Shown here: piece by piece, positions 7,384 to 16,765 of the stretch
How the letters are laid out: each line of letters starts with the position of its first letter
How positions within the stretch are numbered: the stretch's first letter is position 1
Assembly: GCF_003034915.1 (NCBI RefSeq)
Contig: NZ_PZJX01000041.1
Location: 1-55,000, forward strand
Direction: 5' to 3'
DNA from: Mesorhizobium helmanticense
Lineage (GTDB): Bacteria; Pseudomonadota; Alphaproteobacteria; Rhizobiales; Rhizobiaceae
DNA length: 55,000 bases
The notes under the pieces: generated by a model
Databases searched by the model: none
What the model was told of the DNA's origin: nothing
What the model saw: the letters and a program-made list of their open reading frames with translations, nothing else
Made by a program: the position numbers and the translations under genes

Positions 7384-8162
7384 GCAGTCCTTTGCTGAGC
7401 GTTTCCGGCCTCACCAAACGATACCGTCGCGGCGGCAAGACCATCGCCGCCGTCGATAATGTTTCCTTCCACATCGAACCCGGAGAAACGCTGGCGCTGG
7501 CCGGACCATCGGGCAGCGGCAAGTCCACGATCGCACGGCTGGTGCTCAGACTGGTCCAACCCGACGCCGGCGATATCCAGTTCAAGGGCGAGGATTTTCT
7601 CGCCCTCGGTGGCGCCACCTTGCGTGCCCGGCGCGCGCGCCTGCAAATGGTGTTCCAGGATCCGCTCGCCGCTTTCAACCCCCGTGCCACCGTGGCGCGT
7701 GTGCTCGACGATCCCTTGCGCATCCATGGCATCGCGTCCCGGTCGGAGCGCCCGCGCCGCATCGCCGCCCTATTGGAGCGCGTTGGCCTTAGCCCTGATC
7801 TTGCGCCGCGAGCCATCCACGAAATCTCCGGCGGCCAGCGCCAACGCGTCGCGATTGCCCGCGCCATCGCCACGAAACCGTCGCTGATCGTGCTCGACGA
7901 AGCCGTGTCGGCGCTCGACGTGTCGGTACGCGGACAGATCCTCAGGCTGCTGCTCGATCTGCAGCGTGAGGAACGGATCGCCTATCTGTTCATTTCGCAT
8001 GATCTCGGCGTGGTCCGTGCCATCGCCCATCGCCTCGTCATCCTTGACGCCGGCACGATCGCCGAGAGCGGCGATGCCCGCACGGTAATCGACGCGCCGC
8101 AATCGGCCATCGGGAAGGCGCTGGTGGTGGCGGCGCCAAAACTCGACCGAACCGGACCATGA
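7380..8162 (+). CDS. ABC transporter ATPase, DppF type
   Basis: A 260-residue ATPase whose ATG overlaps the stop of the previous ATPase (ATGA). Walker A is 'GPSGSGKST' at residues 42-50, the Q-loop is 'MVFQDPLAAFNPRATV', the signature is 'ISGGQRQRVAIARA' and Walker B is 'LIVLDEAVSALD'; the H-loop is 'FISHDLG'. It is shorter than typical DppF (about 300-330 residues) because little follows the H-loop domain. It pairs with the DppD-type ATPase to energise the importer. It is the last gene of the operon; no clear terminator was seen after it. Confidence 0.92.
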   Translation: MSSPLLSVSGLTKRYRRGGKTIAAVDNVSFHIEPGETLALAGPSGSGKSTIARLVLRLVQPDAGDIQFKGEDFLALGGATLRARRARLQMVFQDPLAAFNPRATVARVLDDPLRIHGIASRSERPRRIAALLERVGLSPDLAPRAIHEISGGQRQRVAIARAIATKPSLIVLDEAVSALDVSVRGQILRLLLDLQREERIAYLFISHDLGVVRAIAHRLVILDAGTIAESGDARTVIDAPQSAIGKALVVAAPKLDRTGP

Positions 8163-8191
8163 CCCCGACGACAAGCCAGGACGCATCATAA

Positions 8192-8305
8192 CAGACCCGC
8201 GGCCTGTTCGAGGCGACCGGCATACGCTTCGACAACGTCACCTGGACGCCGGATCACGGCTCTGGCTGCTGCCACATCGCCCTGACGAACAGGGACGCCG
8301 GCTAA
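8192..8305 (+). pseudogene. Possible gene remnant (C-terminal scrap), unidentified
   Basis: Between the importer operon and the convergent gamma-glutamyltransferase lies a 37-codon open stretch without a start codon. Its product contains 'FDNVTWTPDHGSGCCHIAL' and ends at a TAA at 8303. The protein-like composition suggests the tail of a lost gene, but I do not recognise the family. A chance open frame is a real alternative. Confidence 0.25.
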
Positions 8306-8317
8306 TGCATGTCGCCG

Positions 8318-9904
8318 TCAGTACCCCAGCGCGCAACCGTCCTTGCGGGGATCGGACGCGCCGGTAAGCGTGCCCTTGTCCCAATCGATCAGCACCAATT
8401 GGCCGCCGCCATGCGGCTCGGCGGCGATCGAGACATGGTGGCCTCGTTCGCGCAGGCCGCCGAGAGTGCGAGCCGGGATGCCACGCTCGGCCTCCACAGC
8501 GTCCTGTTTATAAAACACCCTCGGCGCATCCAGCGCCTCCTGCGGATCCATGCCGAAATCGATCATGTTGGTGAGCAGGTGGACATGGCCGAACGGCTGA
8601 TAGCCGCCGCCCATCACCCCGAACGGCATGACTGCTCTTCCCTTGGCCGTCACCATGCCCGGCATGATGGTGTGCATGGGACGTTTCCCCGGCGCGATGC
8701 GATTTGGGTGGCCTGCCGTCAGACGGAAGCTGCTGCCGCGGTTCTGCAGGACGACCCCGGTCCTGGGGCCGACCACCCCGCTGCCGAACGAATGAAAGGT
8801 CGAGTTGATGAAGGAGACCGCGTTGCGGTCGCGGTCGACCACGGAGATATAGACGGTATCGCTCGGCTGCAACTCCAAGCGAGGCAGATGCGTCATCGCA
8901 CGCTCCGGGTCGATAGCGGCGCGCAGCCGGTCCGCATGGGATCTCGACAGCAACTCCTCAACCGGCACATGGACGTGGTTCTGGTCGCCGATGAAATCGT
9001 CGCGGTCCTGATAGGCGAGCCGCCCCGCCTCGATCTCAAGGTGAAGCCTTTCGGCACCGTTCGGTTCCAGGGAGCCGAGCGAAAAGCCCGACAGCACATT
9101 CAGCATGATGAGCGCCGTCAGGCCCTGATTGTTCGGCGGCATCTGATGGACGTCGTAGCCACGGTAAGATGTGCCGACGGGCTTGACATAGTCGCCCGTC
9201 GTCGCCGCGAAATCCTCAAGCGTATGCAGTCCCCCGAGCGCGCTGAGCCGCGACACCAGATCGTCGGCGACCTCGCCTTCATAGAAGCCGCCGCGGCCGC
9301 GGTTGGAGACAATGCGCAACGTCTCGGCCAGTTGCGGCTGCCGGTGCAGGTCGCCAGCCTTCGGTGCCTTTCCATCCGATAGGAAGATCCGCGCCGCATG
9401 TTCGTCGTCTGCGAGCAAGGCGGCGCTGTCGGCCCAGTCGAAGGCCACGCGGTCATGCACGACATAACCCTGTTCGGCATAGCGAATGGCAGGCGCGAGC
9501 GCGGCGTCGATGCCCTTCCTGCCATGATCCCCAAGCAGCCGGCACCAGGCGTCGATGGCGCCCGGCACGGTGACCGCGTGCGGGCCGAACCCCGGCAGTT
9601 CCTCATACCCCCTGTCCAGATACCATTCTGCCTGCGCCGCGGCCGGCGCGCGGCCCGAGCCATTGAAGGCCACGACTTCGCTCTGGCCGTTGGGGCAATA
9701 GAGGACGAAGCAATCACCACCGATGCCGGTCGATTGCGGCTCGACGACTGCCTGCACCGCCGCCGCGCAAACCGCCGCGTCCATTGCGTTGCCGCCCGAC
9801 CGCAGCATGTCGACGGCCGCCAGCGTCGCCAGCGGGTGCGATGTCGCGGCCATGGCTTGCGTCGCGCGAACCGGCGACCGTCCGGGGAATTGAAAATCAC
9901 GCAT
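8318..9904 (-). CDS. ggt: Gamma-glutamyltransferase family protein
   Basis: A 528-residue Ntn-hydrolase of the gamma-glutamyltranspeptidase family. The N-terminal half has 'GGNAMDAAV' (residues 38-46) and 'GIGGDCFVLY' (60-69). The autoprocessing nucleophile is T350 in 'SDTVYISVVD', and the small-subunit motifs 'NSTFHSFGSG' and 'PGKRPMHTIMPGM' follow. It has no signal peptide, unlike the periplasmic E. coli enzyme, so it probably acts in the cytoplasm on imported substrate. It is the last gene of a minus-strand unit with an oligopeptide-type importer and an amidase. This suggests breakdown of gamma-glutamyl amides or peptides. A cephalosporin-acylase-like or other amidohydrolase role within the family is possible. 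Confidence 0.9.
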   Translation of the reverse strand: MRDFQFPGRSPVRATQAMAATSHPLATLAAVDMLRSGGNAMDAAVCAAAVQAVVEPQSTGIGGDCFVLYCPNGQSEVVAFNGSGRAPAAAQAEWYLDRGYEELPGFGPHAVTVPGAIDAWCRLLGDHGRKGIDAALAPAIRYAEQGYVVHDRVAFDWADSAALLADDEHAARIFLSDGKAPKAGDLHRQPQLAETLRIVSNRGRGGFYEGEVADDLVSRLSALGGLHTLEDFAATTGDYVKPVGTSYRGYDVHQMPPNNQGLTALIMLNVLSGFSLGSLEPNGAERLHLEIEAGRLAYQDRDDFIGDQNHVHVPVEELLSRSHADRLRAAIDPERAMTHLPRLELQPSDTVYISVVDRDRNAVSFINSTFHSFGSGVVGPRTGVVLQNRGSSFRLTAGHPNRIAPGKRPMHTIMPGMVTAKGRAVMPFGVMGGGYQPFGHVHLLTNMIDFGMDPQEALDAPRVFYKQDAVEAERGIPARTLGGLRERGHHVSIAAEPHGGGQLVLIDWDKGTLTGASDPRKDGCALGY

Positions 9905-10038
9905 GCGGGATCATAGCCTCCAATAGAGCAGATTTGGACCAGCGCTAGACTAAGTCGCTCGGAGGGAAGTACCAGACCTTCCTTGCTCGCCCTACCCGGC
10001 GCATCAGAGCGTGCCAAAACTCCGGAGCATTCGCCCCT

Positions 10039-10916
<878 letters not shown>

Positions 10917-10920
<4 letters not shown>

Positions 10921-11762
10921 ACCGCGCCGGCCTTTTCTGTAAGGCGGGGCGGGCGGGACCCGCGTTTGGTCATGACCCGGTCGAGCGTCAGATGCGAGGC
11001 GAGAAGCCCTTTGGTGTAGGAGTGCCGCGGCGCCGAAAGCACGGCCTCGACATTGCCCATCTCGACGATCCGGCCCGCCCGCATCACGGCAACACGATCG
11101 GCGGTTTCCGCGACCACGCCGATATCGTGGGTGATGAGCAGGATGCCAGAGCCGAGCCGGTTCTTCAGGTCCACCAAAAGATCGAGCACCTGGGCCTGCA
11201 CGGTGACATCGAGCGCGGTTGTCGGCTCATCAGCGATCAGCGCGCCGGGATCGAGCGTCAGTGCCGCCGCGATCATGACCCGCTGACGCATGCCGCCCGA
11301 AAGCTGATGCGGGTATTGCCGCATCACACGGTCCGGTTCTGCTATCCCGACATCGGCGAGCGCGGCAAGCGCCCGGATAGTGGCCTCGCTTTGCGAGATG
11401 CGGCGATGGCGAACCAGCCCTTCCGTCATCTGGCGGGCAATCGTCAGCACCGGATTGAGCGATGTCATCGGTTCCTGGAAGATCATGCCAACCCGCGCGC
11501 CGCGCACATCCTCCATGGCGCGGCGACCGAGCGCCAGCACATCCGCGCCATCGATCCGGATATCGCCCGAGGCGGTCGCGGTTTCCGGCAAAAGCCGCAT
11601 CATCGCCAGCGACGTCATGCTCTTGCCGCTGCCGGATTCCCCGACCAGCGCCAAGATCTCGCCGCGCGCCAGCTCGAAGCTGACGTCGTCCACAGCCAGG
11701 AACGGTCCGTCCTTCGTCTCGAAGCGGACGCTGAGGTTCTTCACCTCGAGGAAGGCCGTCAT
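10917..11762 (-). CDS. ABC transporter ATPase, DppD/OppD type
   Basis: A 281-residue ATPase. I set the start at the ATG at 11762 because the product then begins 'MTAFLEVKNLSVRF' like other DppD proteins, and it overlaps the upstream permease stop (11759) by ATGA; the frame upstream of this is not protein-like. Walker A is 'GESGSGKS' at 41-48, the Q-loop 'MIFQEPMTSLNPVLTI', the signature 'LSGGMRQRVMIAAAL' and Walker B 'ALIADEPTTALD'. There is no palindromic insertion here, which makes it a useful internal comparison for the ATPase at 6364-7383. Confidence 0.93.
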
Positions 11763-12613
11763 GACGTCCTCTTGCGGCGCGGATCGGCCAGGTCGCGCAG
11801 GCTGTCGCCGATCAGATTGAACGACAGCACGGTGAGGCAGATCGCCAGGCCGGGAAAGATCAGGATCCATGGCGCCTTGGTGATGTAGTTGCGGCCGGAA
11901 GCCAGGATGGCGCCCCATTCCGGCGACGGCGGCTGCACGCCAAGCCCCAAGAAGGATAGCCCGGCGGCCGACAGGATCGCCGAGGAAAAGCCGAGCGTCG
12001 CCATGACGATCAGGCTTTGGCCGATATTTGGCATCACATGCACCCGCACCAGCCGTCCGGAGTTGATGCCGGCAAGTCTTGCGGCCTCGATATAGGGCTT
12101 GGCCCGCTCCGCCGCCGCCAGCCCATAGGCGACGCGGGCATAGAACGGGACCAGGCTGATGGCGATGGCGATCGTCGCGTTGACGATGCCCGGGCCGAGA
12201 AAGGCGACAAGCGCCAGCGCGATCAGCGTATCGGGAAAGGAATAAAGCACGTCGATGACGCGCAGCAGCACCGCCTCGGCCAGCCTGCCGGCGAAAGCGG
12301 CGACAAGGCCGACGAGGCCGCCGACGGCAAGGCCACTCACCACGGCGCAAAAGCCGATGCCGAGCGACAGGCGCGCGCCAGTGAGCACGCGGCTGAAGAG
12401 ATCGCGGCCGAACTCGTCGGTGCCGAACAGGAACTTTGCGCTTGGTCCGGCAAGGCGCGGACCAACCGCCATCCGCGTCGGATCGAAGGGGGCGATCCAG
12501 GCGGAAAGCAGCGCCGCCGCGAGCACGATGCCCGCAAGGCCAAGCCCCAGCGCGACGTTCCAGGGAACACGCCAGCCCAGCCGCTTTCTCTTCGTCTCCA
12601 GGACAGCGCTCAC
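11759..12613 (-). CDS. ABC transporter permease, DppC/OppC type
   Basis: A 284-residue permease. The start is the GTG at 12613, in a GTGA overlap with the stop of the upstream permease. Longer readings of this frame run into the neighbouring gene and are not protein-like. Marks of the family are 'LFGTDEFGRDLFSRVLTGAR', the EAA loop around 'YIEAARLAGINSGRLV', and 'SFLGLGVQPPSPEWGAILA'. It forms the channel together with the permease at 12610-13533. Confidence 0.93.
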   Translation of the reverse strand: MSAVLETKRKRLGWRVPWNVALGLGLAGIVLAAALLSAWIAPFDPTRMAVGPRLAGPSAKFLFGTDEFGRDLFSRVLTGARLSLGIGFCAVVSGLAVGGLVGLVAAFAGRLAEAVLLRVIDVLYSFPDTLIALALVAFLGPGIVNATIAIAISLVPFYARVAYGLAAAERAKPYIEAARLAGINSGRLVRVHVMPNIGQSLIVMATLGFSSAILSAAGLSFLGLGVQPPSPEWGAILASGRNYITKAPWILIFPGLAICLTVLSFNLIGDSLRDLADPRRKRTS

Positions 12614-13533
12614 CGCTGCCTCATTCTGGGATCGAGGAAGCCGTAAAGGATGTCGAGGCTCATCGAGACGACAACCACCGATGTGGCGAATATGACGATG
12701 AAGCCCTGGATCATCGGGTAGTCGCGCTGCAGCATCGCCTGCACGGCAAGGCGGCCGATGCCGTTCCAGGAGAACACGTTCTCGACGATGACCTGTCCGC
12801 CCATCAGATAGGCGAAAACCAGGCCGACGACGGTGACGATGCTGATCAATGCCGGCCGCAGCGCATGCACGATCAGCACCTGATGTTCGCGCAGGCCGCG
12901 GGCGCGAGCGGTGCGGATATAGTCCTCGGCGAGGATCTCGACCAGCGCCGACCGCGTCATGCGGGCGACCAGCGCGCAATAGGTGAGACCCAGCGTCAGC
13001 GCAGGCAGGATGAGATTGCGAAAGTCCGTTCCAGCGACCGGCAGCCATCGCAGATGCAGCGAAAAGACCTGGATCAGCACCAGGCCGAGCCAGAAGCCGG
13101 GAATCGACACACCGAGCACGGCGACGATCATCACGGCGGCGTCCGCGGCCGTGCCGCGGTTGACGGCAGCGACGAAGCCGAGCGGAATGCCAAGAAGAAG
13201 GGCGATGCCGAGGCCCGCGACCGCCAGCATGAAGGTATTCGGCAGACGTTCGAGAAGCAGGCGCACGACCGGCTCGTTGCCGCGAATGGTCGTGCCGAGA
13301 TCGCCCGAGAGCGCATTGAGCGCATAGCGGCCGACCTGCATCCACACCGGCAGGTCGAGGCCGAGACGGGACCGCATCTCGTCCATGGCTTCAGGGGTCG
13401 CGGTGACGGACTGCGCCATCATCGCCGTCACCGGATCTCCCGGCACCACATGCACGAGCACGCCCGACAACAGGATGACGGCCAGCACCGTGGCGAAGGC
13501 GGCCGTCAATCGTTTCGCGATCAGCCTGATCAT
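12610..13533 (-). CDS. ABC transporter permease, DppB/OppB type
   Basis: A 307-residue permease. It has an N-terminal membrane helix ('AAFATVLAVILLSGVLVHVV') followed by 'PGDPVTAMM', then 'RSRLGLDLP' and 'GDLGTTIRGNEPV', all DppB traits. The cytoplasmic loop 'DYIRTARARGLREHQVLIVH' is the ATPase-docking EAA motif. It lies 72 bp after the binding-protein gene, and a strong stem-loop fills that gap (13565-13596). Confidence 0.93.
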   Translation of the reverse strand: MIRLIAKRLTAAFATVLAVILLSGVLVHVVPGDPVTAMMAQSVTATPEAMDEMRSRLGLDLPVWMQVGRYALNALSGDLGTTIRGNEPVVRLLLERLPNTFMLAVAGLGIALLLGIPLGFVAAVNRGTAADAAVMIVAVLGVSIPGFWLGLVLIQVFSLHLRWLPVAGTDFRNLILPALTLGLTYCALVARMTRSALVEILAEDYIRTARARGLREHQVLIVHALRPALISIVTVVGLVFAYLMGGQVIVENVFSWNGIGRLAVQAMLQRDYPMIQGFIVIFATSVVVVSMSLDILYGFLDPRMRQR

Positions 13534-13564
13534 GTCGTGGCGATATCCACCCCTGGGTCGTTAT

Positions 13565-13596
13565 GGCCTTTCCGCCCTTGCCTGGGCGGAAAGGCC
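13565..13596. promoter_or_regulatory. Stem-loop between binding-protein and permease genes
   Basis: A perfect 13-bp stem (GGCCTTTCCGCCC paired with GGGCGGAAAGGCC) around a 6-base loop, in the 72-bp gap after the binding-protein stop. It has no T-tract, so it is probably a 3' mRNA-stabilising hairpin or partial attenuator that keeps the binding protein in excess over the membrane proteins, and not a full terminator. Confidence 0.6.
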
Positions 13597-13605
13597 TGGG
13601 AATCG

Positions 13606-15180
13606 TCACTCAGCGACTTTGACGTCGTTGAACAGAAGCGACACCATATAGCCCATCTTGAAGCCGTCAATCTTGGCGCTCGACGCCATCAGCCAGCCCC
13701 AGCCCGGCGACAGCAGCGGGATCGCATAGGCATTTTCCATGAGATATTTCTCGATGTCATGGATCTTGGCCGCCCGCGCATCGCCGGAGAGCTGGCGCTG
13801 TTGTTCCAGCATCGCGTCGAGGTCGGCATTGAGGCCCATATTGACGAAGCCGGGCCGCTTCCACAGGAAGTAGAGATAGTCCGGATCGACGCCCGACATG
13901 CCCATCGTCCACACGGCCGGTTCGCCATCGGTCTTTTCGTTCACGCCCTTCATGTAGTCGAAGAACGCCGCCACCTCGCGGGTCTCGATCTCGGCATCGA
14001 CGCCGATCGCGGCGAGATCCTGCTGCATGATCTGGTGCATCTGATCCCAGCCCGGCAGCTTGTGCACCAGAAGCTTCACCTTCAGCAGGTGGTCGGGCCC
14101 GTAGCCGGCCTTTACCATCAGCGCCTTCGCCGCCTCCGGATCGTATTTCACGCCCCAGCTCGCACACAGGGCCTCGTCGGTGGCGAAGAGATTGGGGGCC
14201 ACCGGGCAATTGCCTGTGCCGACCAGCCCCTCGAAGGCAATGTTGGCATAGGCGTCCCGGTTCATCGCCATGCCGATGGCCTTGCGTATGTCGGGATTGT
14301 CGAGCGGCTTGATCTTCCAGGTGAAGGCAGCGACCATCTGCTGGCCGGAAAGGTCGGCCGCATAGACCTTGAAGCCGGCATCGGACTTCAGGTCGCCGGC
14401 CTCCTCGAGCGACGGCTCGGCCATGTCGACTTCGCCCGACCGCAGCGCCGCCATGCGAGCGACAGCCTCAGGAATCACCTTCAGCGTCAGCTTGTCGATA
14501 TAGGGCTTGCCCGGATTCTGGATCAGCGGATTGACGTTCTTGTATTCGCCATTGGCCTCGAGCTGGATGCTGTCATTGCGCGTCCAGCCCACGAATTTGA
14601 ACGGTCCGGTACCGATCGGCTTGAATTCGGCGCCGGAGACCGAGGACGGGCAGACCAGGCTGGACTGGATGTTGGTCAGGAACGAGGTAAACGGACCATA
14701 GGGCTCCGAAAGCTTGACCGTGACCACATTGCCGTCGACCGTCGTTCCACTGACCGGCCCCCATGCGGAGGCATTGGGATTGACGGTGGCCGGATCGACG
14801 GCGCGGTCGACGTTGAACTTGACGGCGGCCGCATCGAAATTGCTGCCGTCGTGGCACTTCACGCCGTCGCGGATGGTGAAGGCATAGGTCTTGCCGTCGT
14901 CGGAGACGGTCCATTTATCGGCGAGGCCAGGATGCACCGATCCGTCCTTATCCATCGTCAGAAGTGTATCGAAGATCAAATTGGTGATCTGTAGCGACTG
15001 GGTGGTGCCGGTCTTTTGCGGATCGAGGCTGTCGGCGTCGACCGACCGCGCCACCGTGAGGTTCGCGGCCGCGGCCGGTAGCGCCACGATTGCTGTCGCC
15101 GCCACAAGGGCGGCTGCCAGCGATCGCCGGATCGCCTGTCTTGAAAGCGTGGTTCGCAAGATCATCTTCGCACTCATCAT
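13606..15180 (-). CDS. ABC transporter substrate-binding protein, family 5 (dipeptide/oligopeptide type)
   Basis: A 524-residue periplasmic binding protein. The start at 15180 (ATG ATG) follows an AAAGGGGAACC ribosome site and opens into a signal peptide of about 39 residues ending 'IVALPAAAA'. The mature part begins 'NLTVARSVDADSLDPQKTG', which is the family-5 ligand-domain opening, and includes 'GVKCHDGSNFDAAAV' and 'PIGTGPFKFVGW'. Upstream, 17 bases away, is an amidase gene on the same strand. The solute is likely a peptide or amide that the amidase and the gamma-glutamyltransferase then degrade. Confidence 0.92.
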   Translation of the reverse strand: MMSAKMILRTTLSRQAIRRSLAAALVAATAIVALPAAAANLTVARSVDADSLDPQKTGTTQSLQITNLIFDTLLTMDKDGSVHPGLADKWTVSDDGKTYAFTIRDGVKCHDGSNFDAAAVKFNVDRAVDPATVNPNASAWGPVSGTTVDGNVVTVKLSEPYGPFTSFLTNIQSSLVCPSSVSGAEFKPIGTGPFKFVGWTRNDSIQLEANGEYKNVNPLIQNPGKPYIDKLTLKVIPEAVARMAALRSGEVDMAEPSLEEAGDLKSDAGFKVYAADLSGQQMVAAFTWKIKPLDNPDIRKAIGMAMNRDAYANIAFEGLVGTGNCPVAPNLFATDEALCASWGVKYDPEAAKALMVKAGYGPDHLLKVKLLVHKLPGWDQMHQIMQQDLAAIGVDAEIETREVAAFFDYMKGVNEKTDGEPAVWTMGMSGVDPDYLYFLWKRPGFVNMGLNADLDAMLEQQRQLSGDARAAKIHDIEKYLMENAYAIPLLSPGWGWLMASSAKIDGFKMGYMVSLLFNDVKVAE

Positions 15181-15197
15181 GGTTCCCCTTTTCTTGT

Positions 15198-16634
15198 TTA
15201 GTCGATGCATATTTGCGGACGTTTGCCCGCCCATGGCCGCGCCTGTTCCAACTGGCCCGCCAGGCTGAGGAGCAGCGCTTCGCCGGCGGGTGCCGTCGCC
15301 AACTGGATGCCGATCGGCAACCCCGCCTCGTTCCAATGCAGCGGCAAGGAGGCGGCTGGCGAGCCGTTGACGTTGAAGACGTGGGTGAAGGGCATCCAGG
15401 ACAGATAGAACTCGTAATGGCTGCGCATATCGGCGGAAACCGGGAAAGCGTCGTGCGGCAAGGGGGGCTGCGCCAGCGCCGGCGACAAGAAGACATCGTA
15501 ATCGGAAAACACCGACGTTACCGCTTCGGCCACCTTGTGCAAACCGGCAACGGCCATGTTGAGGTCCACGGCCGAAATGCGATTGCCGGCCTCGATCATC
15601 TCCCACAGCATCGTCGGGAAATCCGCTTGTGTCAGCTTGCGGCCGAGTACACTCTCCTCGGCTCGCATATCGGCGGCGTATTCGGCGAGAATGAAGGTCT
15701 CGAAGGCCTCCCACCCGTTAGCGGGCAGCACGACGTCGCGTTCTTCGCAGACATGGCCGAGGCTTTCGAGCAGCTTGACCGTCTCGGCGACCGCCTTCTT
15801 GCAATCGGAGTGAGTGGGCGCCCCATAAGGCGCCTTGGTCGAGACCGCTATTCTGAGCCGCCCTGGATCGCGGCCGACCTCGGCCGCGAAGTTGGCGCCG
15901 GGCGGGTTGTTGAAGAACTGACCGGGATAGATCCCCGCCGTGGCGTCGAGCAAGGCGGCGCTGTCGCGCACCGAACGGGTGAGAGCATGCTCCACCAGCA
16001 TTCCCTGCCATGTATCGCCGGCGGGGGCGACCGGATTGCGGCCGCGCGTCGGCTTCAGCCCGAAACAGGCGCAGCAGGAAGCCGGCACGCGGATCGAGCC
16101 GCCACCATCATTCCCATGCCCCATGGGGACCATGCGGGACGCGACCGCCGCTGCCGTGCCGCCGCTCGACGTTCCCGCCGTATGGCCTAGGTTCCATGGG
16201 TTCGACGTGACGCCATGCGCGGTCGAGCGGGTCGTCCAGTCCATGGCGAGTTCGGGAACGGCGGTCTTGGCGAAGATGACCAGACCGGCCTGCTTGAATC
16301 GACGGACGAGCTCGCTGTCGCGCGCGGCCTTGTAGCCAAGGCGCGGCGGCCAGCCCGATCCGGTCGGCTGCCCGCCATAATGAGCGGTGAGATCCTTGAG
16401 CATGAAAGGGACGCCGGTGAATGGCCCTTTGGGCAGGCCGGCCTCGATGCGCTGCAAGGCCTCGTCTGCGAAAGTCGCAACCACCGCGTTGAGAGGACCA
16501 TTGACGGCACTGACGGCATCGAGCGCCGTTTCGAGAAGCTCGCTTGGCGTTACAGTGCCTTCGGCCACCAGGGCAGCCAGCCCGGTTGCGTCGAGTTTCG
16601 AATATTCATTCAGTTTCACGGGACATGGTTCCAT
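15198..16634 (-). CDS. Amidase, amidase-signature family
   Basis: A 478-residue enzyme with the Ser-cisSer-Lys triad. K80 is in 'FMLKDLT', the cis-serine is S157 in 'GTSSGGTAAAVAS', and the nucleophile is S180 in 'DGGGSIRVPA'. It hydrolyses a carboxamide in the cytoplasm; there is no signal peptide. It heads the minus-strand unit amidase - binding protein - two permeases - two ATPases - gamma-glutamyltransferase. The ATG at 16634 is used; a GTG six codons later, giving 'VKLNEYSKLDATGLA', is an equally good alternative start. The substrate is not predictable; the family covers amides, indoleacetamide, aryl amides and peptide amides. Confidence 0.9.
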   Translation of the reverse strand: MEPCPVKLNEYSKLDATGLAALVAEGTVTPSELLETALDAVSAVNGPLNAVVATFADEALQRIEAGLPKGPFTGVPFMLKDLTAHYGGQPTGSGWPPRLGYKAARDSELVRRFKQAGLVIFAKTAVPELAMDWTTRSTAHGVTSNPWNLGHTAGTSSGGTAAAVASRMVPMGHGNDGGGSIRVPASCCACFGLKPTRGRNPVAPAGDTWQGMLVEHALTRSVRDSAALLDATAGIYPGQFFNNPPGANFAAEVGRDPGRLRIAVSTKAPYGAPTHSDCKKAVAETVKLLESLGHVCEERDVVLPANGWEAFETFILAEYAADMRAEESVLGRKLTQADFPTMLWEMIEAGNRISAVDLNMAVAGLHKVAEAVTSVFSDYDVFLSPALAQPPLPHDAFPVSADMRSHYEFYLSWMPFTHVFNVNGSPAASLPLHWNEAGLPIGIQLATAPAGEALLLSLAGQLEQARPWAGKRPQICID

Positions 16635-16715
16635 GGCAGCCAGGATGCAACAACCTAGCCGGCGTCCGGTCTGCCGGCATGATGCCGAAGGGTGGGATTG
16701 AAGAATAAGTTCAAC

Positions 16716-16731
16716 TCACCCGTAAGGGTGA
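16716..16731. promoter_or_regulatory. Palindrome in the divergent spacer before the MalT-like regulator
   Basis: TCACCC-GTAA-GGGTGA is a perfect 6-bp inverted repeat in the 131-bp spacer between the amidase gene (minus) and the LuxR-type regulator (plus). It lies 35 bp upstream of the regulator's ATG and could be the regulator's own binding site or that of another factor. No match to a known consensus is claimed. Confidence 0.4.
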
Positions 16732-16765
16732 TATAGGGGTATCGAGAAAAACCAGACAAGGCGCC

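Noticed and set aside
12436..14994. An 852-codon open frame on the plus strand
   Set aside because: It is antisense to a permease and a binding-protein gene, rich in Arg, Asp, His and Gln in the way typical of the opposite strand of high-GC genes, and has no domain.
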